A stretch of 28,902 nt of DNA from CAZAQS01 sp046485135 (GTDB lineage: Bacteria; Chloroflexota; Anaerolineae; Anaerolineales; UBA4823), in contig JAWOHN010000112.1 in the NCBI GenBank assembly GCA_046485135.1, positions 1 through 28,902 on the forward strand, in the 5' to 3' direction. The position numbers were made by a program, and so were the translations under genes. The notes below the pieces were generated by a model. The model ran no database searches, was not told the DNA's origin, and saw nothing but the letters and a program-made list of their open reading frames with translations. Positions 16,139 through 23,975 of this stretch are shown in pieces (the stretch's first letter is position 1; every line of letters begins with the position of its first letter).

Positions 16139-17152
16139 TTAATCTGCCGCGCTGGGCGCGCCCTCAACAGCAGCATGCGGCCTGGATTTCAATGCCGTGA
16201 AAACGCCAAAGCAAAGCGCTGATACCACCACCAGGATAACCAGGGATGCCGTTCCATGAACCGCCAGTAAGCCGGTGGCTTTCAAGATTGCCATCAGGGT
16301 AAAAGTGGTCGCCAGGGTAGCAGAGGGCGGATCGATATGGTTATCGCCATGGGCAGTGAAAAGCATGCCAAAGAAATCGCCCAAAAAGGCTGCCAGGACG
16401 GCAAATGTCACGCCCCACCACAAATCAGCGCCTCCAATAGCAATGACAAACTCTGTGGATAGGGCAATGTGATGCCAGACCGGCACAGTCGTGCCATATT
16501 GAAGGAAGACCAGGCTGGCTACGCTGATGCCAAACCACACCCCAGCCAGGGCCGGCATCTGCACGGTGGAAAATGCAACTACCAAACCAAAACTGATCCC
16601 CACCACCAGCAGCTCCACCGGTTGGGTCTGCCATGGCAACCAGGCCGCAACATCACTGGCGCGCCAGCGATTATCACCCGAGCGAACCTTTCCAAAAACA
16701 CCGGTTTTCCCAAACAGCAGGCGGGCAATGATGGCATTGATCACGATGGAAAAGGCGATGGGATTGGTCGCGCCGGTATCGCCGATCATCGGCAGGTTCG
16801 CCAGCGCCCACCACAAAAGATATCCCAACACCCCAAACAAGCCACCCACGATCAAAGTATCCATGCTTTTGATGCCCATCATGGCGGTGACGATGTCTCT
16901 GCCGCTGGAGAGCTTGCCTTTCTTGGCTGCGTAAGCGGCCGCGGCTGCCCCGCCGGCAAAAGACACTTGTGGGCCCAACAGAGGTCCAAAAGCGACCAAA
17001 TTCATGAATGTGGCATCACCGGTCGCAGCCGTAATCCCGGCGCCAACCACAGCCGCCACGCCACATAATACGAACACCGGCAGGCCTCCCAGGGCAGCTC
17101 CCAACAGGCCTCCACCAAAGGATGCGACCAGGTACAAGAACGAGAATTCCAT
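16139..17152 (-). CDS. Polytopic membrane protein, putative polyol/sugar permease of unrecognised family
   Basis: A 337-residue, very hydrophobic protein with about nine or ten membrane helices rich in Gly and Ala (GGGLLGAALGGLPVFVLCG; FGPLLGPQVSFAGGAAAAAYAA). I do not recognise the family. ATG 17152 is chosen for its GGAGG five bases upstream; the frame is open to 17311 but through a terminator and an inverted repeat. As first gene of an operon with a dehydrogenase, aldolase and kinase, it is the only candidate transporter for that pathway. There is no ATP-binding cassette, PTS domain or major-facilitator signature motif. Transport is inferred from context alone. Confidence 0.75.
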   Translation of the reverse strand: MEFSFLYLVASFGGGLLGAALGGLPVFVLCGVAAVVGAGITAATGDATFMNLVAFGPLLGPQVSFAGGAAAAAYAAKKGKLSSGRDIVTAMMGIKSMDTLIVGGLFGVLGYLLWWALANLPMIGDTGATNPIAFSIVINAIIARLLFGKTGVFGKVRSGDNRWRASDVAAWLPWQTQPVELLVVGISFGLVVAFSTVQMPALAGVWFGISVASLVFLQYGTTVPVWHHIALSTEFVIAIGGADLWWGVTFAVLAAFLGDFFGMLFTAHGDNHIDPPSATLATTFTLMAILKATGLLAVHGTASLVILVVVSALCFGVFTALKSRPHAAVEGAPSAAD

Positions 17153-17208
17153 AGTTACCTCCATTTTTCTATGTTTTGATGGGTAGGAATAGACGCGCAT
17201 CCTGAGTG

Positions 17209-17243
17209 TATAAAAAATATCCTCCTGCTGCCAGCGCAGGAGG
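17209..17243 (-). terminator. Intrinsic terminator or attenuator between response regulator and catabolic operon
   Basis: On the minus strand an eight-bp stem (CCTCCTGC / GCAGGAGG, loop GCTGGCA) is followed by ATATTTTTTATA. It stands 114 bases after the response-regulator stop and 57 bases before the membrane-protein start. It may end the two-component transcript, or attenuate transcription that starts further up. Confidence 0.7.
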
Positions 17244-17252
17244 AGGGAGGCC

Positions 17253-17275
17253 GGACCGTCCATATGGAGCGGTCC
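17253..17275 (-). promoter_or_regulatory. Near-perfect palindrome, possible operator of the catabolic operon
   Basis: GGACCG-TCCATATGGA-G-CGGTCC, a 23-bp dyad with one extra base. It overlaps the spacer and -10 position of a possible promoter (TTGACC 17 bp upstream of CATATG on the minus strand). That overlap is what a repressor operator looks like, but the -10 is poor and the hairpin terminator lies downstream. Confidence 0.45.
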
Positions 17276-17357
17276 AAACGAGGGGTCAAATAATGCTTTT
17301 AGGATTTGCACACTTTGAAAAAACGCTATCTCCAGCCGAACTGTGCAACTCCTGGTT

Positions 17358-18011
17358 TTATTGGGGAATCAGGTTATTGCGTAAGGCGTAGGCGACCGCT
17401 TCGGTACGGCTGTTCACACCTAGCTTGCCCAGGATATTGCTGACGTGACCTTTGATCGTATATTGGCTGATGCCCAAACGTTGAGCAATCTCGGCATTGG
17501 TCAGACCGGCTGCCAGGCAAACCAGCACCTGCAATTCCCGTGGCGTCAAAGGTTCCAGAGTTGCCGGTGATAGCGTTTCAGGCGGTTCCAACTCAAGCAG
17601 GATGCTTTTTACTTCCGGAGAGAGGGTTGGTAGACCTGTATGGGTGGCGCGGATGGCATCTGCTAAGCGCTCAGCCGAGACATTCTTGAGCAAATAGCTG
17701 GTAGCGCCTGCCAGTAATGCCGACCTGACCAGCTTATCTTCACTAAAGCTGGATAAAGCAATGATCTTGATCTCTGGTTGGACCTCGTGAATGGCTTTGA
17801 TAGCCGTGACCCCATCCATCTTCGGCATGACCAAGTCCATCAAGACCACCTGCGGCTGCAACTCTTGACATAGGCGGATTCCCTCTTCCCCAGAAGCGGC
17901 TTCGCCTACCATCACCAAATCCGGGAAACCGTTCAAGAAGGCTGCCAGCCCTTCACGGAGCATGTCATGATCATCGACGATCAGGACGCGAATCGGTGTA
18001 CTTTCAATCAT
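17358..18011 (-). CDS. NarL/FixJ-family response regulator
   Basis: A 217-residue two-domain regulator. The receiver has the acidic pair in VDDHD (residues 13-14), the phosphoacceptor Asp59 (VVLMDLVMP), the switch Ser (ALSSF) and Lys109-type SYLLKN. A C-terminal LuxR-type helix-turn-helix follows (LTPRELQVLVCLAAGLTNAEIAQRLGIS). Phosphorylation by the neighbouring histidine kinase should drive DNA binding. The start codon ATG 18011 overlaps the kinase gene's end by eight bases, a coupled arrangement; a TTG further up gives ten more residues without merit. Targets are not known; the divergent small-protein operon and the catabolic operon are neighbours. Confidence 0.93.
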   Translation of the reverse strand: MIESTPIRVLIVDDHDMLREGLAAFLNGFPDLVMVGEAASGEEGIRLCQELQPQVVLMDLVMPKMDGVTAIKAIHEVQPEIKIIALSSFSEDKLVRSALLAGATSYLLKNVSAERLADAIRATHTGLPTLSPEVKSILLELEPPETLSPATLEPLTPRELQVLVCLAAGLTNAEIAQRLGISQYTIKGHVSNILGKLGVNSRTEAVAYALRNNLIPQ

Positions 18012-19626
18012 CGTCTTGTGTGGCCTCCCTGGAAGAAGCAAGCGGGCAGGTGATCAAAACCTGCGTACCAGCGTTAACCTTGCTATCAATTTTTAGATGA
18101 GCGCCAATAGCTGCGGCGCGTTCATGCATGATGCTAAAACCAAAACCTTCCGCCACTTGTTCAGGATCAAAACCGCGACCGTCATCCCGGATCGAAAGTT
18201 GGAGGTAGTCCTGCTCCCAGGTCAAATCCACCCAGGCCTGCGTAGCGCGGGAATGCTTGGCAGCATTATTGAGGGCTTCCTGGGCCAAACGGTAAAGGCC
18301 GGCCTTTACCTCCGCCGCAAGCGTGCCTTCGTCTGAGGCGTTCACCTGGATATCGATTTTTTTATGGCTCATGACCGCTTCTGCCAGTTGATGCAACAGG
18401 TCTGCCAGACTAGCTTTTTCCAGAGCGGAGGGCCGCAGCTCGAGCAGGAGGGTACGCATCTCAGCCAGGGCGCCACGCGTCAGGCGTTGCAACCTGGTCA
18501 GGTTTTGCATTCCATCTTCCGGATCACGCGCCCAATTCGCTGGTAACACGTCGGCAATCAGCGTGGCAGTCCACAAGGTTTGACTGATAGCGTCGTGCAA
18601 ATCACGCGCCAGGCGCTGCCGTTCCTCCAGGGCAGCCAGCTCAGAGGCGCGTTGGTACAGACGCGCGTTTTGGATGGCCAGGGCGGCCTGATCGGCAAAT
18701 GCCTGCAAACGTTCTGCTTGCACGGAACCGAAAAAGCCCGGCACTGCGCTGTTCAAGTTGATAAAACCAATCACCTGTCCGGCCCGGTGAATCGGGGCGC
18801 CCAGGTAAGAGCGCACCCAGGTTGTCTCTGGTTGGTGAATCCAGTCGGGCTGATCCTGCGTATCCTCGACAATCACCGGACAACGGGTTTGTCGCATCCG
18901 CTCCAGGTTTGGCAACTTATTAACCGGGAAGGAGCGCTCAAGGCCTGCTTCTGCCATCAACTGATCTTCCGTATGATGCTGGCGCACCACCTGAGCCTGG
19001 CCATCTTCAACCAAAATGATATTGGCGGTGTCGTGCGGCACAACCCGCTGAATTTCAGAGAGGATATGATCCAAGACTTCGTCAAGCTGGAGCGTACTGT
19101 TGAGTACCGCAGCGATATCTTGCAAGGCCTCCGCCAGGGTGCGCTGCTCTCGCTCACCAGCGGTGCGCTCCTGGACCCGCACCTCGAGCTGGTCATGCGC
19201 CCTTTGCAAGGCATCTTCGGCTTGCTTGCGCTCAGTGATATCCTGGATGATGACCTGAATCAGCTCCTCGCCAGTATGCAGATCTTTCACCATGTAGGAG
19301 TCGTGGATAGCCCACTTTTTCTTCCCAGCCAGGGTAATAAATGGGTATTCCAGGTTTCGGGCATGTCCGTGCTGCTTGATCCGCTGGCGGAGATTTTTAT
19401 GGGGTAAGACATAAATCAATAGATCAGCAATATTCGACCCTATCAGTTCTTTTGGTTCTGCGTAATAATCTTCTATTTCCAGGATACGCATTGCGCCGCG
19501 ATCCATGAATTGGATTACACCATCGAAACGGTAACGGTAGAGGCCTATACCAGCAAATTCGATGGCCTCCAGCCGAATTGAATCCAACTCATCATCACTA
19601 AGGGGTAGGGGATTAGCCTGAGCCAT
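18004..19626 (-). CDS. Soluble PAS-GAF sensor histidine kinase (HisKA_3/NarX-like)
   Basis: A 540-residue cytoplasmic kinase with no membrane helix. The order is an N-terminal PAS domain (about 18-132, ending in the typical VIIQDITERKQAEDAL), a short coiled coil (133-165), a GAF domain (about 170-325) and a HisKA_3 phosphoacceptor helix with His344 (EERQRLARDLHDAISQTL). A HATPase domain follows with N box EALNNAAKHS (450-459), G1 DDGRGFD (481-487) and G2 GFGFSIM (494-500). The ligand of PAS or GAF cannot be told; it has no obvious haem or chromophore Cys signature. The gene is co-transcribed with its regulator. The start is close to a strong promoter (see 19634-19662). Confidence 0.93.
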   Translation of the reverse strand: MAQANPLPLSDDELDSIRLEAIEFAGIGLYRYRFDGVIQFMDRGAMRILEIEDYYAEPKELIGSNIADLLIYVLPHKNLRQRIKQHGHARNLEYPFITLAGKKKWAIHDSYMVKDLHTGEELIQVIIQDITERKQAEDALQRAHDQLEVRVQERTAGEREQRTLAEALQDIAAVLNSTLQLDEVLDHILSEIQRVVPHDTANIILVEDGQAQVVRQHHTEDQLMAEAGLERSFPVNKLPNLERMRQTRCPVIVEDTQDQPDWIHQPETTWVRSYLGAPIHRAGQVIGFINLNSAVPGFFGSVQAERLQAFADQAALAIQNARLYQRASELAALEERQRLARDLHDAISQTLWTATLIADVLPANWARDPEDGMQNLTRLQRLTRGALAEMRTLLLELRPSALEKASLADLLHQLAEAVMSHKKIDIQVNASDEGTLAAEVKAGLYRLAQEALNNAAKHSRATQAWVDLTWEQDYLQLSIRDDGRGFDPEQVAEGFGFSIMHERAAAIGAHLKIDSKVNAGTQVLITCPLASSREATQDDD

Positions 19627-19633
19627 TGCGCCA

Positions 19634-19662
19634 AGTATAGATCAATTCGATTGGGCTGTCTA
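19634..19662 (-). promoter_or_regulatory. Promoter of the two-component operon, nearly leaderless
   Basis: Minus strand -35 TAGACA (19662-19657), 17-bp spacer, -10 TATACT (19639-19634). The -10 ends only seven bases before the A of the kinase ATG, so the transcript would begin at or within a base or two of the start codon. No SD fits in that space. Confidence 0.7.
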
Positions 19663-19748
19663 TAAAGAACGCCAATTTGGGATAGGCGGTTATTATGAAT
19701 TTGAGCATTTTTTGCGCCCTATTTTCTAAATTAGAATTATACAATATA

Positions 19749-19777
19749 TTTACATTATTTGTATAATGGTGTATAAT
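19749..19777 (+). promoter_or_regulatory. Promoter of the small membrane protein operon
   Basis: -35 TTTACA (19749-19754), 17-bp spacer, -10 TATAAT (19772-19777), near consensus. Two more TATAAT hexamers at 19762-19767 and 19781-19786 make the exact start uncertain. It is divergent from the kinase promoter about 90 bp away. Confidence 0.75.
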
Positions 19778-19816
19778 CAATATAATAACAATCAAGTTAA
19801 TCAGGAGAAATAAACG

Positions 19817-19993
19817 ATGAATCAAATGATGCGCACCGGAAAAATTACTATCTTGATCGCAGCAGGCTTGTCATTTTTATTATCGGTATATTTGTGGTTT
19901 GCCGGCTACAAAGACCAAGGGCTTTTCGTGGGAATCTGGGTACCATCCATCCTGTCCTTTGGCGCTTTAATATATTCCGGAAGGACCGAATAA
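19817..19993 (+). CDS. Small two-helix membrane protein (58 residues), unknown function
   Basis: A 58-residue protein. After a basic start (MNQMMRTGK) come two hydrophobic segments, about residues 10-28 and 36-53, joined by a short polar turn (AGYKDQG). It ends in SGRTE. AGGAG stands nine bases before the ATG and a near-consensus promoter lies 40 bases up, so expression is well supported despite the small size. The stop TAA shares a base with the start of the next small gene (taATG), which implies coupled translation. I do not recognise a characterised family. Candidate roles are a small subunit or regulator of a membrane complex, or a stress-linked membrane peptide. Confidence 0.78.
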   Translation: MNQMMRTGKITILIAAGLSFLLSVYLWFAGYKDQGLFVGIWVPSILSFGALIYSGRTE

Positions 19994-20100
19994 TGGACGA
20001 AATATATTTGTTCATATTCGGAATATTTGCTACCATTCTTGCCATTGGTCCATTGGTGATTGCGGCTATCAGTGAAGCATCATCAAAAGAAAAGAAATAA
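19993..20100 (+). CDS. Small single-helix membrane protein (35 residues), unknown function
   Basis: A 35-residue protein with an acidic start (MDEIY), one helix (about residues 6-26) and a charged tail (SEASSKEKK). Its start overlaps the stop of the preceding gene by one base, and it has a GGA-containing SD inside that gene (CCGGAAGGACC). The two tiny proteins are thus made together and probably work together. It ends 13 bp before the convergent photolyase gene. No family is recognised. Confidence 0.72.
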   Translation: MDEIYLFIFGIFATILAIGPLVIAAISEASSKEKK

Positions 20101-20113
20101 ACTTGCCAGTTGT

Positions 20114-21631
20114 TTAAATACTGCTCAAGAATTTTGCTGCCAATGCCTGGATTTCAGCACGTTCATCCTCTGCAATCCGCTTGACCCCCAAAACACCTGG
20201 ACCCATGCGCGGGTTTGCCAGCAGCGTCGCCTCATTTTCCAGGATAAAGTTCCAGTACAAGTAATTGTACGGGCAGGCCTGGCTGCCAGTTCTGCGGCGG
20301 GGATCAAAACGGCAATTCGAGCAGTAATCACTCATGCGGCGGATATAGTTTGCCGAGGCGATGTAGGGCTTGGTAGCCGTCCTGCCACCATCAGCATACA
20401 AACCCATCCCCAGCACATTTGGCAGCATCACCCATTCATAGGCATCAATGTACACTGCCGAAAACCAATCATTGACAGCCCCGGGTTCAATACCAGCCAG
20501 CAAGCAAAAATTGCTCAAGATCATCAGGCGCTCAATATGGTGGTTGTAGCCGCCCTGGATGGCCCGTCCAATCACCGTGTGCAGGCAGTTCATCTCAGTT
20601 TCCCCACTCCAAAACCAAGCTGGCAACGCTCGAGAAGCGCCCCAGTAATTGGCTTGCTTAAGTTCAGGCATCTGCCGCCAATACTGCCAAACCATATATT
20701 CGCGCCAGCCAATCACCTGGCGGATAAAACCCTCGGCAGAGTTCAAGGGCAGGCTGCCCTGGCGATAAGCTGCTTCCACCGCCCGAGCGACCTCAAGGGG
20801 CTCCAGCAATCCGATATTTAAATAAGGTGATAAACAGGAATGAAACAACAGCGGGTGCGCCTGGCTCATGGCATCTTCATACGAGCCAAAATTGGTTAGC
20901 CTGTTTTCAATAAAATCCCTCAACGCTGCCTGCGCCTGGTCTCGGGTTACAGCCAAGTTAAATCCGCTCACAGTTCCAATTCCACCCCCTATCTCTTCAA
21001 CATATGCCATCACCTGGCGGGTTAGCTGATCCGGTTCGAAAGTCAGGGGAGAGGGTACTGCCAGATCTTGGGGAAGTTTCTCGCGATTATGCGTGTCATA
21101 ATTCCACTGCTTCCCGACCGGACCTCCATCAGGCTCCATTAACAAGTCAAAATGACGGCGCATCGAGCGGTAAAAAGTCTCTTGTACCACTCGTTTGGTT
21201 TCAGGTACATCTGGCGCTGGGTTGAACTGCCCAATCAAGAATTGGATGTTCGGATGAATTTGAACCGGCAGCCCCAGTATTTGTTCCAAGCGTTCCTGAA
21301 AGCCACGCCCAGCATATTCGCTGGCCGCCATCATCACCAACCGCGCTGGGTGATATTCTTGGATATGTTGGCGTAGTCCGGACAGGGTATCTGTTGATAA
21401 ACGGTAATCTACCGCGATTCCCTGTGCTTTCAGCTGGTCCGCATAATGGCGCATGGCGCTAAACAGCAACGCCAGTTTTTTACGCTGGTAGGGAAGCCTG
21501 CTGGCGCGGGCCAGGCTCACCACCATGACAACTTGGAGGGGAACGGCCTGGGCTTTGACCGCCTGCAAGGCGGGATGGGCCGGCAGAAGCTGGTCTCCCA
21601 GGATCCAGACCGAGACACTGCTGCGCATCAT
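20114..21631 (-). CDS. Fe-S bacterial cryptochrome/photolyase (FeS-BCP, PhrB (6-4)-type)
   Basis: A 505-residue light-dependent DNA repair enzyme of the 'photolyase-related' (DUF523-like length class) iron-sulfur group, which binds FAD, a lumazine-type antenna and a [4Fe-4S] cluster. The four cluster cysteines are in place: Cys349 (EMNCLHTV), Cys437 and Cys440 (DYCSNC), Cys453 (QACPYN). Their spacing equals that in Agrobacterium PhrB. FAD-pocket stretches GFIRQVIGWREYMVWQYW and NHHIERLMILSNF are clear. Known members repair (6-4) photoproducts. It follows an SDR gene by six bases with no strong SD, so translation is probably coupled. A class I CPD photolyase runs the other way nearby, giving repair of both main UV lesions. 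Confidence 0.93.
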   Translation of the reverse strand: MMRSSVSVWILGDQLLPAHPALQAVKAQAVPLQVVMVVSLARASRLPYQRKKLALLFSAMRHYADQLKAQGIAVDYRLSTDTLSGLRQHIQEYHPARLVMMAASEYAGRGFQERLEQILGLPVQIHPNIQFLIGQFNPAPDVPETKRVVQETFYRSMRRHFDLLMEPDGGPVGKQWNYDTHNREKLPQDLAVPSPLTFEPDQLTRQVMAYVEEIGGGIGTVSGFNLAVTRDQAQAALRDFIENRLTNFGSYEDAMSQAHPLLFHSCLSPYLNIGLLEPLEVARAVEAAYRQGSLPLNSAEGFIRQVIGWREYMVWQYWRQMPELKQANYWGASRALPAWFWSGETEMNCLHTVIGRAIQGGYNHHIERLMILSNFCLLAGIEPGAVNDWFSAVYIDAYEWVMLPNVLGMGLYADGGRTATKPYIASANYIRRMSDYCSNCRFDPRRRTGSQACPYNYLYWNFILENEATLLANPRMGPGVLGVKRIAEDERAEIQALAAKFLSSI

Positions 21632-21637
21632 TGAAAG

Positions 21638-22273
21638 TTAACTCAAGTCCAGCGGCCCTTGGGAGCCTTCCTGATAAGCCTCAAGGATGCGCCTGGCAAT
21701 ATCATCAGATTGCAGATGGTGAGGCGGCAGCTTGAAGGGCACTTTCTCCCAAAAGCGGGTCGCTACAGCAGCAGGGCGAACTACGCTGACCTTGCGCCGG
21801 GTCTCCTTGCGCACGACTTCTGCAAACGCTTCCAGGCCTGCCTTTGCCGCTGCATATGCACTCAGCCCCGGCAAGCGCAACCGCTCGTGGACCGCACCCA
21901 GGTAAAACAGGTGCGCCTGAGGGGCAAGCAAAGGCAACGAATGCTGGGTGGTCAAAAATGCGCCGGTCAGATTAGCGTCCAAAATTTGCTGCCAGATCTG
22001 CTGGGGCATATCCGCGACCGGCTGGGATAGGATATCCCCGCAGGCATACACAAACAGGGAAACCTCATCCGCTTCCTGGCTCATGCGGGTCACAGCTGCC
22101 TGAACTGCAAAAGGACTCGCCACATCGGCGTCATAACAGTAGGGCGTCAGCTCTTCCAGCGCATCAACCCCACGACCAGCAGCCAAAACATCCCAATTCA
22201 ACGAGCGTAAGTGAGCGACCAGAGCGCTGCCAATTCCACCAGCGGCGCCCCAGATCAATGCAACAGGATTCAT
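21638..22273 (-). CDS. SDR-family (short-chain dehydrogenase-like) protein
   Basis: A 211-residue Rossmann-fold protein. The nucleotide loop GAAGGIG (residues 9-15) and the YxxxK pair (Tyr140, Lys144 in SAYAAAKAG) are present. The catalytic Ser that normally stands about 13 residues before Tyr is absent: the segment reads FYLGAVHE, with Gly126/Ala127 there. The usual NAG motif is YACGD. The protein is also shorter than classical SDRs (about 250). Activity is therefore uncertain. ATG 22273 is chosen for its GGGAGG six bases upstream; the frame runs open to 22396. It is the first gene of the operon with the Fe-S photolyase. SDRs often accompany photolyases, possibly acting on a cofactor precursor, but this is not established. 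Confidence 0.85.
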   Translation of the reverse strand: MNPVALIWGAAGGIGSALVAHLRSLNWDVLAAGRGVDALEELTPYCYDADVASPFAVQAAVTRMSQEADEVSLFVYACGDILSQPVADMPQQIWQQILDANLTGAFLTTQHSLPLLAPQAHLFYLGAVHERLRLPGLSAYAAAKAGLEAFAEVVRKETRRKVSVVRPAAVATRFWEKVPFKLPPHHLQSDDIARRILEAYQEGSQGPLDLS

Positions 22274-22340
22274 GGTTTTCCTCCCAAATATAGAAACAGC
22301 TCTATAAAAATATCGTTGTGTAATTCCAGGTTTTGGCTGC

Positions 22341-22360
22341 AAGCGCTCTGCAGCGCGCTT
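22341..22360. promoter_or_regulatory. Imperfect 20-bp palindrome in the divergent photolyase intergenic region
   Basis: AAGCGC-TC-TGCA-GC-GCGCTT, a dyad with a two-base mismatch on each side, in the 267 bp between the SDR gene and the CPD photolyase gene. It touches a TATACT on the plus strand. No full promoter could be assigned to either gene in this gap. It is a candidate operator for joint control. Confidence 0.35.
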
Positions 22361-22540
22361 ATACTGAAAAAATGACAACCTTATCCAGAAATTCAATAAT
22401 CAAACGGTCTCATCGATTATACTATTTGTGCTCGATCAAGAAATGGATCTCTGGGGAATAACCGTTTTGAAAACCCAATTCTGATATTCTCTGAGGCTAA
22501 ATCCCAAAGAAAAAATATTGGTTTATTAAAGGAAACAAGC

Positions 22541-23932
22541 ATGTCACAAGTCATCTGGTGGGTCCGGCGCGACCTACGCCTTGCAGATAATCCAACACTA
22601 CAGGCAGCCTTACAAGAAGGGCAGGTCCTTCCCGTTTTTATTTTGGATCCCCATCTACTGGCTCGCACACCGGCCCGGCGGCAGGCGTTCCTGTTCGAAG
22701 GTCTGCAAAGGTTATCCGAGAGCCTGGATGCCCGTGGCAGCCACCTGACCATCCGGAAGGGCGATCCAGTTGAGGTCCTATCAGCTCTGCTGGCAGAAAG
22801 CAAAGCGGAAGGCATTTTTGCAGAAGAGGATTTTACGCCATACGCCCGCCAACGAGACGCCCAAGTCGCCGGTCGCCTGCCATTACGACTCATCCAGGGT
22901 CAAACCGTCCACCACCCCTCTGGCGTACTCAAGGGGGATGGCAGGCCTTATACTGTCTTTACTCCCTTCAGCCGGGCCTGGAAAGCCGCTCTTCCCCCTC
23001 GCCTATCAACGCTTCCGAGGCCGGAGAGGCTGATCCCTGTCTATGCTCTGCCTTCTGACCCCCTGCCAGAATATTCTACACAGCCCTCCTTCCCAGCCGG
23101 AGAAGCCGAAGCCCAACAACGTTTGAATACTTTTTTGGATGAGCAAATCTATGCCTATGCAGATAGCCGCAACACCCTGGATCAGGATGGGACCTCACTC
23201 CTTTCCCCATATATCCACTTCGGCATGATCTCGCTGCGTCAGGCTGCCGCGGGCGCTTTAACTCGCATGAGCGAGGCTACGGACGGCCCGGCTGCCAAAA
23301 GCGCTGAAACCTGGCTGAACGAATTGATCTGGCGTGAATTTTATATCGCCATCCTTTACCATTTTCCGGCTGTACTCCACCAAAGCTTCCGCTCCAATTT
23401 GCAGCGCGTCAAATGGCAGAACACTCCAGCAGACCTGGATGCCTGGCAGCAAGGACTGACTGGTTACCCGGTGGTGGATGCCGGCATGCGCCAATTAAGC
23501 CAACTCGGTTGGATGCATAACCGGGCGCGTATGATCACAGCTTCTTTCCTGGTTAAAGACCTGCTGGTAGACTGGCGACTGGGCGAGGAATGGTTTATGA
23601 AAAACTTAATGGACGGCGACCCGGCAGCCAATAACGGCGGCTGGCAGTGGACGGCCGGTACAGGCACGGATGCTGCGCCATATTTCCGCATCTTTAATCC
23701 CATCCTGCAATCCAAGAAATTCGACCCACAGGGCAGCTATATCCGTCGTTGGGTACCCGAGCTGGCAGGCGTCCCCGAGCGCTTTATCCACAGCCCCTGG
23801 GAGATGCCGGACGATGTGTGCAAACAGGCCGGCTGTGTGATCGGGCAAGACTACCCCGCACCCATCGTTGACCACTTCATGGCTCGCCAGCGAGTATTGG
23901 AGGTCTACGGCCAGGCAGCAAATAAATTATGA
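22541..23932 (+). CDS. phrB: Class I CPD photolyase (deoxyribodipyrimidine photo-lyase)
   Basis: A 463-residue enzyme that splits cyclobutane pyrimidine dimers using FADH- and light. The N-terminal antenna domain begins IWWVRRDLRLADNPTL. The C-terminal catalytic domain has the family signatures LNELIWREFYIAILYHFP, YPVVDAGMRQLSQLGWMHNRARMITASFLVKDLL and the stretch DGDPAANNGGWQWTAGTGTDAAPYFRIFNP. Length is normal for the class (about 470). The SD AAAGGA lies eight bases before the ATG. It is divergent from the SDR/Fe-S photolyase operon and is followed by a strong hairpin. Confidence 0.97.
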   Translation: MSQVIWWVRRDLRLADNPTLQAALQEGQVLPVFILDPHLLARTPARRQAFLFEGLQRLSESLDARGSHLTIRKGDPVEVLSALLAESKAEGIFAEEDFTPYARQRDAQVAGRLPLRLIQGQTVHHPSGVLKGDGRPYTVFTPFSRAWKAALPPRLSTLPRPERLIPVYALPSDPLPEYSTQPSFPAGEAEAQQRLNTFLDEQIYAYADSRNTLDQDGTSLLSPYIHFGMISLRQAAAGALTRMSEATDGPAAKSAETWLNELIWREFYIAILYHFPAVLHQSFRSNLQRVKWQNTPADLDAWQQGLTGYPVVDAGMRQLSQLGWMHNRARMITASFLVKDLLVDWRLGEEWFMKNLMDGDPAANNGGWQWTAGTGTDAAPYFRIFNPILQSKKFDPQGSYIRRWVPELAGVPERFIHSPWEMPDDVCKQAGCVIGQDYPAPIVDHFMARQRVLEVYGQAANKL

Positions 23933-23975
23933 TCTGACCTAGCTGCTCAGGTTAAAAACTTCGCAACAGCAGAAT

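Noticed and set aside
18580..19407. Plus-strand open frame of 275 codons opposite the histidine kinase
   Set aside because: It lies antisense to conserved PAS, GAF and HisKA_3 coding sequence, has no recognisable domain, and is explained by codon bias of the kinase gene.
20060..20821. Plus-strand open frame of 253 codons after the small genes
   Set aside because: It runs antisense through the Fe-S photolyase, which has all family motifs; no domain is seen in the plus-strand product.
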